A program made the position numbers and the translations under genes. The notes under the pieces are model-generated. The model saw nothing but the letters and a program-made list of their open reading frames with translations, was not told where the DNA came from and made no database searches. Of a stretch of 64,000 nucleotides of DNA, positions 1 through 13,222 are shown piece after piece. Every line of letters starts with the position of its first letter. Within the stretch, counting starts at the first letter, position 1. Source of the DNA: Trichopria drosophilae (Eukaryota; Arthropoda; Insecta; Hymenoptera; Diapriidae); contig CM059582.1 of NCBI GenBank assembly GCA_030407085.1, positions 53,643,001 to 53,707,000 of the forward strand. The letters are read 5' to 3'.

Positions 1-299
1 CAGTACTCTAAAACGGTTGGAGTAAGTTGATCAGCATTAAAGTTATATGAATTCTTCGAAGTACATTTTAAATTTTATGATGTAAATCATTAATATCAAC
101 CCCAATTACGAGTAAATTGATTACTTCAAAGGACTCATTTAGAGTGAAAATTGACTCCATTAGATTGAACATTGATCACGGGTCCAACCGTTGAATTTTG
201 ACTCTTTTGGAATCTATTTTGACAGATTTAGTGTATAAATGACTCAACATTCACTCCTCAATCAAAGTGGGTCTAGTAAAAATGAAATCGGAAATTTTT

Positions 300-740
300 T
301 AATTCGAAGTGCGACGTATAACGTCGTAATGTCCGTAATTTACGGGTATGTACTTAAAACGACGGTCGAAAAGTCCCGGCGACTCTGACTTATAACGCAA
401 TTGTACGAAGCTTAATTTGATAAATTAACCTCTGGCCCCGCTCGAGCGAAGGGGTTCATCGTATAGTCACTGGTTGCTAAACCGTCAGCAGGAAATCTCT
501 TCAATCTGCCTTGATGCGTCTCGTTAACGAGTGTTTGTTTTCTTCCGCCGTACCGAACCGAGACTTCAACGCGCTTGCGAAATAAATTCATGCGCGCTAA
601 ATCTTTGTGTCCGAAGTTATTGTTCGCTTATGCGAACATGACGATCATCCTCTCAGAATAGACTTTTTACTTAGATATTTAACTGTTGATAGGAGAAGAG
701 CTCGCTGGAGAGTAACGAAAATATTAGAATCGTATGTTTT
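300..740. other. GC-richer island with clustered palindromes
   Basis: This segment is clearly richer in CpG than its flanks. It contains CCCCGCTCGAGCGAAGGGG (436-454), the perfect 12-mer CTCGTTAACGAG (520-531) and a stem TGTTCGC / GCGAACA (621-627 / 632-638). No open frame of note. It is a candidate conserved non-coding or regulatory element, untested. Confidence 0.4.
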
Positions 741-904
741 TCTAAGAAATACGAACGATGATGCCGAATAAAGATGAAATATTGGTAGAAAGTAAAATTT
801 ACATAAAAATCTGCTGTCTTCGGTTTAATGTGCTTCACTTCTTATAAAGTGACATACGATTGGTTAATTCGTCTTTTTATTGTCAAAACTGACAAACTCA
901 GTGT

Positions 905-1232
905 TTGAGTGCGGGTGGAAAAACCGACAAATCAAAAATCCGACAGGTCAAAAAACTGACAGTCAAAAAATCGAAAAGTCGACTTCACAAATCAAAAAGC
1001 CAACAGGTAAAAAAACCGACAGTAAAAAAAAACAACATCGAAACGCCGACAGTGCAAAAATTGACAATCAAAAAGCCGACTTCATAAATCAAAAAGCCAA
1101 CAGGCAAAAAAAATCGACGATTGAAAAGCCGACTTCACAAAATGACTATCCACTTGTGGATGTGTCTATTGTTTTATGTATCGGCTTTATTACTGTCGGT
1201 TTTTTACCGGTCGGCTTTTTGATTTATCGGTG
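905..1232. repeat. GACA minisatellite / foldback repeat, locus A
   Basis: Irregular units of about 15-16 bp built on (C)CGACAnnTCAAAAA run from about 918 to 1140. A stretch of opposite polarity (GTCGGTTTTTTACCGGTCGGC) follows at about 1195-1220, so the two ends can fold back. The central ACTATCCACTTGTGGATGTG is shared with locus B. The long frames across it are low-complexity and Lys/Thr-rich, and are not genes. Confidence 0.75.
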
Positions 1233-1239
1233 TTAATTT

Positions 1240-4200
1240 TTTCTATTATCTATTAAATAGCTGGATCTAACAAACCCTGTCGAATCGAGGAGTTCATGAG
1301 CTAAAGGATGCGAAGTCGTCGCTGTACCACATACAATAGTATAAGAGAAGAATCCAAAGATTTTGTTTAAGTGTACACAAACAGTCTTCGAACATTAACA
1401 AATGAATATTTTTATACCTATGTACTTTTCTCTAAAAGTTAGTGCACTTTAAAAATTCTGAATTTTGGTTCGAGTTCGGTGATTTTTGCAAGAAATGTTC
1501 GATAATCTTTTCTAGGTGTTCATTAGTAGTCGTCAAAGTTTTCTGCTACCTTTATCTTCAGACCATTTCTGTAATTTTTATATCAATTATTTTCTCTGTG
1601 TGTTTCACTCTATTTTACATCCTTTTAACAAAATATAATATAATAAACGTTTTTCTTTTTGAAAGTAGTATATTCTACTTTTGGTACTGACTTATGAATA
1701 AATTTCGAAATTCTGATAAAATTAATCGTTTTAAAAAATACTTAAAAGTCATAGAAATGTTTCTTTAGACAAAGGCGACAAACAAAAACTGATATATCAT
1801 TATATAATAAAGAAGAAACTATTCATATTTTCATCTATTTTATTTTCACTCAGAAACGTCATCAATAAAAATGCATTATTGTACAGAAAAAGCTGCAAAC
1901 TGTCAAGAAAAATATTGTCCAGGCATCTTTATTTTATTTAATAAAAACGTACCTAGAAAATCATTTTCTTAGTATATCTCGTCCCTTGAAGATAGTATGG
2001 GTATTTATCTAGAAAAAATTAGAGTGTCGTAGTGAATTTATAATAAATTACTAAATATTGATGTCTTCTAGCACAATATAGTACACTGCAACTGATGTCT
2101 CAATTTGAGATACATCCCTATTCTTAAAGTGTTTTCGAACGTATGGATATTGGTATACTGATCGAAACATAACCTAAAGGTGTACAGATTGTGAAAAAAA
2201 GGATGAATATTCATGTCCGGTTTGTGATTTTTGTGCAAATTGCTTCCTGTATTAATTAAACACGTAATTAGATACAATAAAAACGAACTAAGTTTTAATG
2301 TACAGTGCAAGTTTCGTGACTGCAATACTACTTTTAAAAGAGGATCTTTTAAAAAACATTTCAATAAAACATTCTTCTCGGAGCAAAATATTAAATAAAT
2401 GTGGTATTAATGAGTACTGTGAATATGAAAATAAGAAACTATTTTTCACAAACTTTGATTTCTTAATAATTAAGCGACTAACAACAAACTAGTGTTAAAG
2501 GGTTGAAATATATAAGAATATGTTACGTTAAATTCGAGACGAACGTTGACGAATATTTCCGAGATGCTTGAATTGACAATGTGTCTTCGATGTCATGTAT
2601 CTCGTCATAGAAAGGTCTCAAATTAGCTTTTATCGTCTGCATTATTAGTGTGAGCTTTTAAGATTCAAAAATGTTTCTATTTCTGATAGATAGACGCATA
2701 TAATGTATGACATTTAAGAAGTCACAAACTTTCGCTGTGTATTCTGAAAATTTCATATCTCTCTTTCTAGAGTGATTTCCATTTGTCACTACTAGAACAA
2801 TTTTTTTCAAATCGTACAAAAATGGTGTACAGATATTTTGAACCAATTGCTAGGAAATAATATTGAAGGGAAATTATAAATCGGCTTTATCAATGTTTTC
2901 TTATTGCATAGTGTTTTATATTATTTAATTACGCAATTTTATGGCTCTTTGAATAAGGGGTATTGTATTTGTTTTGTAAAATTGTTTGCATATAAATAAT
3001 TTAATTACAAACAAAGAATGTAACGAAAAGTGATTTTAACGACATTCCCTGTGAATATATTCGAACTCCTTTAAATTTTTGTGGTCTTAATACCTTACAG
3101 TGCTTTTCGAAAAATTGTGAATAGTACACTGTCGCTAGTAAGTAACTAAGGATAAAGTATATAAATAACAATTTTTGTTCGATCGAAAGATAACATGTGT
3201 TAAATAACAAAATATATCTCAAAGATGTTATTGTTGCAAATGATCCATAATTTTTTACACCACTTGATTATCTTAATAATTATCTAGCCACCACAAATCT
3301 CTGTTTAACCATTTGAATTAAAGAGTGCGTATCGCCGGAGCCCTGTTAGGTATACGGCTACAGTGTTTGATTTATTTCTTTGAAACTAAAACTACTTAAT
3401 AGCTCTTTACAATTATACACATACCACACGATCGATTCACATTAATCTGTGTAGAAAATGCTTATATTTATTCACTGACTACTTATTTGTGGTCAATCTG
3501 TATATTTACCATGTCCAGCATCACGTTTCATCTTCGAACCATTGGCGTCTTAGACCAACGAACTTTGAGTTAGTTCATTGTCCTCTGTATCCTGCGGCTT
3601 GTTGGACGGTAGTTCAACCGCGAGCAACTTAATTTCATTAAGCTCTTGTGTAACGTGATCAATCTGCACTGGAGTTATCGGATTTCCAAGAGGTTTCCTT
3701 TGGAAGCTGTTATTTCACTTTGGTAACTATTGCTTTTTTCCACATTTTGCACTCTATACGTAGCTTTGCTCGATTTTTTACATTAAGGGGATTCCAAAGT
3801 CGATTGACAAATCAAATTCGGCATTTCCTACATCCTGGCGTTACCCACCAAGCATCAAGTTAGTAAGTACTTCAGTAGCTTGTTCTCGGAATACCTGAAT
3901 TAGCATGAGGTTGAAATAGCCCATAATAGAACCAAAAAGAAATACGACCAAGATTACTGCAATTGCTGTGCGAAAACGGATTCTGTAAAGTCAGGTATAT
4001 TTTTATCGTGGTATACAGCTTACAAACCGTTTTTTGGAATGGCTACCTAAAGTTCCTGTATTTTAATGACAAAATTGTGAGGTGGACGATTTCAACTATA
4101 CTAGCGAACTGTAAAATCGGTTTATATAAAAATGGAATGTATAATTTGTAACATTTGTTTAAATTTGTCTCTGTAAGGGTTATTTCACATATTTTCTGCA

Positions 4201-6400
4201 TCACTGACGAAACTAGCAAAATCGACTCGAAAATGACGGAGAAAGAGAAAAGAATAGTACTCTAGATGTTCAACATTTGCGTGTACTTAGGTTATAGTTT
4301 TATGCAGTGTTGTATTGCGTCTGCAGTATAAATAATCACAGAGTTGTACTACATTTACAAAAGTAAATTCTAAAAGCGATTGAACAGAAGGGAGAAGGCC
4401 AAAAGTAGGCAACGTTACGAAAAACGTAATTGCTGTAATTGCAAAAATAGTAATGCATTCTGTCTTTCTACTTTTTCTTTCATCATTGAATTATTTGTTT
4501 AAATCTCCAAGATATTGATACTCAAATTTCGATTGCTCTTGAAGCACTTACAGTTTCATTGCTTTTTGTCTTTTCTAATTCTAGGTTAAGTACTGCTACT
4601 AGTAGATTCCATTACAAATTAAAGTAAAGTACATGACTTGTGTTTTAAATTCTGTCTTATTTAGTTTTTATTTGTATTTCCTTGTTTATTTAATCATAGG
4701 TTTATTGATTTTATGAGACATTTCGTTTCAGAATCAATATTTAAATAACCACACATATTGTGCGGTCCTATTGCATTCTGACCTATAACACAATACTATA
4801 GTGGTTGGAAGAAAAAATTTACATACAATCATTCAGTAAAGCAACACTTTGTTCTTGTATTCTATTCATTTTATGAATATCAAAGAAAAGCATAAAAAGA
4901 ATGCCCATGACAAACAGGAGACAACAGTTGTAAGGATATAACCTTTGAAAAATGTACATACCCCAAGAGAGATAGAAAAGTGAAGATTGAAAAAACAAGA
5001 ATTAGTTGGTTACCGAACAAGGGTAGTTTTATTACCCCCTACATTGGCATTGTCTGATCAGTTTCGACTATTTTCCCTTACTACTTCTAATACATGTATT
5101 GTAAATATTTCTCATACGTACATCTTTTTACAAGTCCCTTGCCTGGATGGCATCCAATTTTTGTTTAAATCTGCGGAATTCTATGTTTTTTGATTTCTTT
5201 CATATTACACGTTTAAATGTCATTTTGGTTATCGGGGACATCGCTTTGCCCGTGCACTCTTTGAAGATAGCTAATTAACTTAGTTTCTATTATATGTTCA
5301 GATTTATCAATGCAAAGAGTGTTCCAACATTTTTCTTTGGTCAAATTCACCAAATTTACATTTTACAGCCTTCTAAGATTTGAGACATTGATTTGAAATA
5401 TAAAAATATTTAAATATAAATAGAAGTATGAAATAGTATCTACTAAATTATTGACTCGATTAAAATAGATCTAATAATATATCTTATTCATCATAGATAT
5501 AACATATAATTGATTATTGGTGATTTTTGAACCTTTAGACAACTTATTGTTAGGTGTTTGTATCATAGCATTAGGGAGCATTCGTCTCTCAAGCAAAATG
5601 TTTCAAAGCTCTCGTCTGGCATTTTTTTTAAATAAAAAAAGAATGCAAAAAAGGAAAATCTTTCGCACTATCATTTCAGTTAATTTTTCCAGCATCTTCG
5701 CCACAGTTTTGTTAGACTTCACACGAGAAGTTGCGAAAGAAATGAACGTCAGAGTATTTTCTGCAAAATTAAACGAAATAAAATTTGGAGAATTAAAAAA
5801 TTAATGTACCCTTCCACTACAGTTCTCCTAGATGCGTTACACGTACATTAAATACAAAATCTCATATTTCATATTACCTGAAATTAATAACTCAACAAAA
5901 TACCTAAAGGAATTGCTGCAAAATATAATTTCCTTGCGTTCTTAGATGGATTTACTCAATCACTGACTACCGCAGGCAAGTGGGAAAGTAGTTAAGGTCC
6001 GGAAAAGTCAGACATACATGGTATATCCATAAGTTCAAAACAGCGCTACAGAATAGAATTTCTTTCGCTAGTTATACGTTTATTACCTCAGTACGAATTG
6101 TTTCTTACAATGTTTATTATAATAATTTTAAAACACACACCCTCAATAATCACCATTTACAGAAAATTTGAAAACTGTCGTTATTAGCTTTATTTATTTA
6201 TCCTTAAAATATTTTATTTACTACTAAATGTATGATCTGTTTTACTACAATTTGTTACTGAATTTTAAATATCTTTCTTGTTGTAAAAACTGCGTTTACG
6301 ACAAAGAACATCCATTTCGAAGATCGTAAAATTTAAGTATATGAAGCGCTTCAATTTCATTTCAATTGCCGCTTGTTTTACCTGTCGTAAGAAACGAGTT
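1240..6400. other. AT-rich stretch without recognised gene
   Basis: Only scattered frames below 100 codons, overlapping on both strands and lacking domains, codon bias or splice context. Nothing further supported. Confidence 0.6.
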
Positions 6401-6419
6401 TCATTTCAAGATTAATTAG

Positions 6420-7270
6420 AAACCGTTCTTCCGTAAAGTGGATCAATTAATAAGAGTTTTACAGCTATTTGTGTCTCCTGGAGACGGTTTCGCTTCTCCA
6501 TTACGCCAAGACCACGAGGATAATTACTGTTATTATATACACTACGGGGAGACCCGCGAGGAAAACAAGGCCAGACTGTGTATAAGACCAGGTCATCTCT
6601 CTCTGTCTCTCTCGTCAGTGACGGGCAAAAAGAACCCTCCCTTTTCCCAACCATTTTTCTAAAAAGCCACGAACCAACCGACAGCAGCCGTTTTTCCTTC
6701 CGAGGCGAATCTAATGGCCGGTGATATCTGGCCGCGCCTTCAAGAACGCATTACGAGAACAAAGATAGATTTCGACGTTTAATGCGATAAAACGACACAC
6801 ATAAGAAAGACGAGTCTGCCGTGATACCAGGGATATCATGTCGGCCACTGGCCGCAACATATTTACGTGCAGGGAGGGTTTTACGATTGTACAGTTTGTC
6901 TTGCGGTTCACGTAACGTCCATTTGAAGCCTGCCCGATGGGGACACTCAGTTTTCCGCCGAAGCTTTTTGGACCGGGAATTCAGAGTCAGCTAAATCATC
7001 CAGGAAGTTTATGGCTGGACCAGTCTCAGTACCCTGTACATACATGGATACTTTCCTATTCTGAATTTTCTACGGATTAAAGCGGGTGAAACCGACCGGC
7101 GCGTACGTGATTAATTTCCTTCTCCCGTTTCCCGAGATGGAAATTTGGATGAGGATCGGCTTTTTGTAAACCCGCTTTTCAATGAAATATGAAGAAAACG
7201 TTGACGCAAACGAGGGCTCGCATTTCGTCGGAACGGTAGTATGTAGTATGCGAAACCTGTATTATTGAGA
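6420..7270. other. GC-richer non-coding island
   Basis: Composition rises sharply here compared with the flanks, with many CpG and GGCC-type sites. Frames on both strands (such as 6412-6662) overlap each other and show no domain. It could be a conserved non-coding element, an unrecognised untranslated exon, or a promoter. Confidence 0.35.
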
Positions 7271-7794
7271 AGGTTTCGGTTATACGGAAATGATTTTCGA
7301 ATGAGGGGATTTCCTTAATGAACGCATGCGTTGCATTATTGCAATGAGGTTTAATTCAAATTATCTAGTATCAAATAATTTAATTTTAAGATAATTTTCA
7401 ACTCTGTTTGTAGACCAATTATTTATTACTAACATCTGCAATGTTTGGCAATCCACGAAAACTTTATTAACAAGTGGTCACTAAAATCTTGATTGGGCCT
7501 ACAAAATATTTGTATCATGAAGGCATTCTAATCGTTAAAAAAAATCGTTCCTTCAAATGATGAAGTGAAATGAATGAATTAGTAAGTTGACAAATTGTAC
7601 CTGGGCATTTTTAGATCCTCTTATTATTAACCAAACGACAGGTCGGCAAACTTACCGAATAGAGCTTTTTAAAACATTAAGCATCATATATTTTTAGAGG
7701 ATAGACTCACATCGGTTATGAGGCATCTGCAGAATCGTGCGGAATTAAACCTATTTAATTCTTGTTTGTCTTGAAGTAGTGGATGTGGGTCGAA

Positions 7795-7950
7795 AACCCA
7801 ACACATTAAAAACCGACAGTCAAAAATGGCCACATCGACAAGAGGATAGTCATTTTTTGATGTGTCAGATTTTAATTGTCCGCTTTTTGATTCTCGTTTT
7901 TTGACCTGTCGCCTTTTTGATATGTCGGTTTGTCGACTCTCACTTTTACG
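7795..7950. repeat. GACA minisatellite / foldback repeat, locus B
   Basis: On the minus strand, units such as CGACATATCAAAAAGG and CGACAGGTCAAAAAAC repeat. They are followed by TGACTATCCTCTTGTCGATGTG (complement of about 7828-7856), matching the centre of locus A. The region ends in GGGTTTTCGACCCACATCC-like sequence. It belongs to the same family as locus A in inverted orientation. Confidence 0.7.
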
Positions 7951-9625
7951 AGATGCCTGAAGTATAGCATGAAGTACAGATAGCACGATAGAACCGAAAA
8001 CAAAACACTACAGCTATAATAAAAAAAAATTTCATCCTTCGAAATATTATCCGTTTGATGACGAATGCTTATTTGGTTCAAAATGTTGAAGAATTTGTGT
8101 CCTGCATTAAGTTTTGCTTTTTTCAAAATTGGCTGGTTATGAACTCATATAAACTTTTTTTTTATTTTCGATGGACTGCATTCAATACAATCTATTATAA
8201 TTGAACATTCAGTGGTAATTTCTGCGAACAATGTGTCTTTTAACATTGTAGAGTTTAATATTGAAGGTTTCCGCGCTAAAAAATTAAACAATGTAAAATG
8301 TATTTGTTTTTGTATACGGTAATATTACGCAAATTACGGTAGTATTAATTAATTCTAAAGTTCTACTTTTGCAAAAGTAATACTTTGTAATTTTCTAGAA
8401 CAGGATAGAACATCATTGTGACAAATCTAACATGCGTGATACACGTAACGAGAAAGTAACAGTTAACATTTCGCAACTTACGCGCAACAAACATATCTCA
8501 CGTAATTTACATGTTTCACGTTCTATGCAAAAGTTTGCTTGCTACTGTGGATCGTGATAGTAAGTTAATTTAATAACATAACTAATAAATTTTTGTTTTC
8601 GTTTCTTGGATTATATATATAGTGTATCTTTTTAAAGATGAATGTATTTAAATAAAACGAAGATACAAAGTTTTTCCCCGTGCGTATCAAAGTAATTATC
8701 GAGTCTGTTTCTTAATAATTGATTACTTTTTAGTAAATATTCAATTCCACAGATTCTGGTTAAGTCGGTATACATTTCGGTTTAATTTAGGACTTTTCGA
8801 GCGCGAAATAACTCTGACAAACTTCAACAATATTAAATAAGTCTTTCAAATATTTGTCGTAATCAGCACGTCTACATTTCTCGACAAGCGTTTTCTTTAA
8901 ACTTATTAAGCTAATCGAATCTGTTCTAAAATTAAATGCTCCAGGGAATAATTTTAGCGCTAATAAGAATTAAATACGTATACCCTTAAAATAGGTATAT
9001 GTTAATCGCTATTACGAAACTTCCGTTAACCTTGATTATTATGCCGTGATCCGGTCTTATGCAAGAGTTGTTGTGCTTTATAATTTTAATATTAATTACA
9101 TAAATTATGCACGACAAAAATTACAGTCAATTACATATCCTTTATCAAATGATGAATTCCTTACATATACACTAAATAAAATCTATCGCTTAAGAAATTT
9201 GAAAACCATATCTTAATAACATTTTATTAAAATGTACATTTTCGATAGAAACTGAGGTTATATCACCAGTCAGGATTCTTTAAAACACAGGAGTATTTCA
9301 TCACGTTTCACAAAAATAATAACCGTCGAACAGCATTAACGTAAATTTTGATTTTATTAGTTGAAGATTACTCTTTTAAAATCAGCAGTTGGACCACGGA
9401 TTCGCATAAAGGAGTTTTTATGACATGTCTGATTTTTTATTTCTCGGTATGACGAACCCGTCCCCAATATTTTTAGGGCTTTTGCAATTTGAAACAGGTA
9501 TGTAGAAATTGTCGTACCAAAAAATAACCCCCAAATTTTAATTCTGCGTACTACAAGTCAAAGGTGCTATATTCAAAAACAATCTGTAAGAAATGCTAAA
9601 TATATTCAGATACGAATTAGTTCAC

Positions 9626-10186
9626 CCTGGTAGAAATGGTCACGAGAATTTGCCCAGAATTATGCTAGATTTTGACGATCTGGCTATAAACTAGTTCTAT
9701 AATATGGGTAGAAATCCCACTAAAAATGACATGAATTCTGGCGATAATATACCGAGACGCGAGACATTGAGACAGCTGATATAGTTTAACATGAGTGCGA
9801 TAAGTTCCTACAACTTATCGACCTCGGCTCGATTCGAGAATCTCGAATACCTTTCGATTGAACACCCCATAATGGCGGCTTGCTCTCAGCTGATTCGTCT
9901 GCACATGCTGTCGCGATTGTTTACAAAGCTGTTGTAAAGATCAAAGCTCCATTTCAAAAGAAAAATTGTTTACATTTACACCTGCTCATTTTGTCGAATC
10001 GATTGATTCTTACCTATTATATAAATTTAATATGATATTTTCAGTTTGTAATTATTGCTTTATGTTACTCTAAATATATGTTAGTGGTCTATAGCGGGTT
10101 TTTATCTAGAATTCGTGTATATTTCTACCGAGATTCCACCGAACAGTAGGATAATGGCTAGTTCAACAAGCCAAATCTCTACCAGG
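9626..10186. mobile_element. Possible MITE with 12-bp inverted termini
   Basis: CCTGGTAGAAAT at 9626-9637 pairs with ATCTCTACCAGG at 10175-10186 (11 of 12 bases). The interior is non-coding and holds two perfect hairpins. I could not define a target-site duplication, so chance pairing is possible. Confidence 0.35.
9798..9848. repeat. Two adjacent perfect hairpins
   Basis: CGATAAGTT (9798-9806) and AACTTATCG (9812-9820) form a 9 bp stem with a 5-base loop. ATTCGAG (9832-9838) and CTCGAAT (9842-9848) form a 7 bp stem with a 3-base loop. Confidence 0.7.
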
Positions 10187-10589
10187 TCAGAACTAGACGG
10201 TATATAAATCGATTTGAAGTTTTGTCCGGAGACGTATGTACACATCTGTCCATACGTACAATTTCAGAACTTGATCTGAAATATGAAGAAATAAAATACT
10301 TCCGTAAGGGTTTTAAATTTCTATAGTCAATCTAACCAGAATAGTACCTAAGAAAATACACTTCTAAAAATAATTTTCCTAAGCAGCCATATCGTTGGAC
10401 CCTGGAGCACCTAACGAATCGATTACATCATCCAATTGTTGGCTGAATGGCCTACATTATGCATTTACCAAAAATGTTGTTGTTAGGGCATCATGCAATT
10501 GGCTGTCACAAACATTTATTACGCATGGCGCGTAATTGGATGGATCCGCTTTTTGTTAATATACTCACATAAAATAATGAATATAAACT

Positions 10590-11120
10590 CTAAAGAAGGT
10601 CCCCATTGGCATCATTCAGAATGCAGAATGCCCTAACTTTTTCTAAAGTAATTCCAGGAAGATTATTCCAGAATCTTCACAAACAGATAATTGTTCACCT
10701 AATCGCAAGTTTTGATTATCGATATCGTGAATGGTGCGGAATGTTGTACTCCCGCGTAATAACCCAGGTTAATCAGTGCATTCCCGACGATCCACACTTA
10801 AGCTTACGGAATTGCAAGGACAATGGTACACCCTAGCAAACACATGTGGAAGCGCACACTGGTCGATGGGATTCCGACGGATGCAACGACGTTGCGTATT
10901 ACCGCAATTCCGTGGCTTCGCGGGTGTAAACCCACTTCCGAGGCCGTGTTTCGTAAACACGGAAGCGCTAGACCCGGGTTGATAAAGCTCAGAATAACGT
11001 CGACCACTATTGAACCAGAAATAAAAAAAAAACACCCTTGTCTATTTTCAAACAACGAGAAGTTTTCTTCGCAGTTCCGCACCATTTGAAACAGTTCGTT
11101 GATACCCTACAGCGCGAATG
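10590..11120. other. GC-richer non-coding island with hairpin
   Basis: Short frames overlap on both strands at 10769-11089 without recognisable product. The hairpin CCGTGTTT (10944-10951) / AAACACGG (10955-10962) is perfect. Candidate conserved non-coding sequence. Confidence 0.35.
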
Positions 11121-12385
11121 CCCCCAGGCATCAACCGATTTTTCGAACCTTGTTTATTTTCCAAAGTTCAACTCGGAGGTTTCCTTATACATAAAATATA
11201 AAGAAACGGTATGTTACTTCTGTTTGTACATTTATATGCACATGTATTTTGAATATTTTTGTTATATTTTATCAATTTTTTGTCAGCAGTGATTTATTTT
11301 TGCTTATTTATACAGGGTAAAATCACAACATCCTAAACTGAACCAATTCCAGGTTTAGACCTTTCAATTACAAAGTGAGATTTAACACACGGTTTTATTT
11401 TTTATATTTATTTTTTCTGAAGGAAAATTGCACTAAAAAATGGGATGAATTGTAGTTATACTAACGAAGGACATTTCTTTTTTGAATATGTCTAATGTCT
11501 AAGACGTCTACAGAAAGGAAAATTTATATTTTAATAAGTAGGCGGACATGAATACATCTTATTTCTATTCATTATATTCCAAGTATGTGGCTGCAAAAAA
11601 CATTAAAGATTTTAAGTCTCGCAGAAGATTATGACAAATTGGCACAACATGTCAGTTTTTAGTTTAAGTTCCACGCGTAGTTAGTAATATTTCCACGTAC
11701 AAGACTAATTACTCCTGCAAACTTCTGCCTTTTGGCTTTTACTTTTGGAATCCATTTCGTTTCTTTTATCATCTTCCTGACTTCTCTGATCTATGTAAAT
11801 AATCTGGTCCAAGGTGGCCTTTTATATACTGTTAAAAGTGCGGAATTCAGTGTCGAAGGAGTGTAGTTAGTTGATCCTTCCGAGTGGAACCTCCGAAACT
11901 GATAAATTCAGTCTTGGTAGTATCAGTCCAAACATATTGTAAATAATTGGTACAGATTCTCTGTCTATAGATTGCAGCGTTTACAGAACTGAAGAAAGTA
12001 AACCCAAACTTAATAGAATCTAAGTACAACTTCAGTTTAGTCCAGAGTGTCAACAATTTTGTAAAATGCCACTTTAAACCATTAGCCCATACGACTGGCC
12101 AGTGGTGCAATTTTGGAGAAATGGATCTTTAACCTTTAAAAATAGTTTATTTAAAAACCCACGCACTTTATGACATAAAAAATGTATTATTTACTATTAT
12201 TATGTTAATTTCATAAGTTTAATTGCATACTTTTAGTTCAAATAACAGAAATAAACTTATAATTTTTTCTAACAATAATTTGTTGGTCTGTGCTACAGAA
12301 GTGTTATCAATTCACCTGAATTACAATAGGATTAACTACATCGTTTTAATTCAATCCAATGACAACTAAACATGTTTCTTTAATT

Positions 12386-13222
12386 CAACAAAGAAGGATG
12401 CCCACGGGTATAGATGGTGTGTGCTCTGGAGATGGAACATCCCTAATTGACATATTCGTTTAGGTTATGATGGGAGGTAACACCCCAAACAAAATTTTGT
12501 GGCCCAATCATAGCAGAAGGGTGAGAAAAACCCTGTCGAAATTTATTGTCTGATCAGTATCTACCATTACTACTTGCGTTTCAATTGATCTCGTGGACCT
12601 GTATGCATGTGCGTGTAACTTACATTTTTTGTCTGATCCATTATTCTCAAATGGATCAATTGAAACGCAAGTAGTAATAGGTAGTAGTAAAAGTGGGTAC
12701 TAATCGCGACAATAAATTTGAACAGGGATTTTCTCAACCTTCTGCAATGATTAGGCCATCGAATTTGGTATAGGGTATTACGTCTCATCATACCCTAAAC
12801 GAATATGCTAATTAGAGAGGTTCCTTCTCCAAGGCCCAAACCACAAAATTTTGTGGCCCAATCATAGCAGAAGGGTGAGAAAAACCCTGTCGAAATTTAT
12901 TGTCTGATCAGTATCTACCATTACTACTTGCGTTTCAATTGATCTCGTGGACCTGTATGCATGTGCGTGTAACTTACATTTTTTGTCTGATCCATTATTC
13001 TCAAATGGATCAATTGAAACGCAAGTAGTAATAGGTAGTAGTAAAGGTGGGTACTAATCGCGACAATAAATTTGAACAGGGATTTTCTCAACCTTCTGCA
13101 ATGATTAGGCCATCGAATTTGGTATAGGGTATTACGTCTCATCATACCCTAAACGAATATGCTAATTAGAGAGGTTCCTTCTCCAAGGCCCAAACCACTT
13201 ATACTCGTGGGCACCTTTGTTG
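12386..13222. mobile_element. Foldback (long-TIR) MITE with internal 354-bp tandem duplication
   Basis: The left end (CAACAAAGAAGGATGCCCACGG from 12386) is the imperfect reverse complement of the right end (CGTGGGCACCTTTGTTG to 13222). The similarity continues inward for over 150 bp, including CATATTCGTTTAGG on one side against CCTAAACGAATATG on the other. An inner hairpin centres on CTACTACTTGCG / CGCAAGTAGTAAT. There is no transposase frame; the two 73-codon minus frames are a by-product of the duplicated DNA. Target-site duplication is not clear. It is probably a non-autonomous DNA transposon. Confidence 0.75.
12491..13198. repeat. Tandem duplication, 2 x 354 bp
   Basis: Copy 1 is 12491-12844 and copy 2 is 12845-13198. 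By eye I found one substitution (A to G, seen at 12689 against 13043). Both copies end in GGCCCAAACCAC, and copy 1 is preceded by CACCCCAAAC. A short CCCAAAC microhomology may therefore have mediated the duplication. Near-identity implies a recent event, or an assembly artefact. Confidence 0.9.

Noticed and set aside
880..1236. 118-codon Lys/Thr-rich frame
   Set aside because: It is low-complexity translation of the GACA minisatellite; its tail is the inverted arm of the same repeat.
12570..13145. Two nearly identical 73-codon minus frames
   Set aside because: They are copies created by the 354 bp tandem duplication within a MITE and show no domain.
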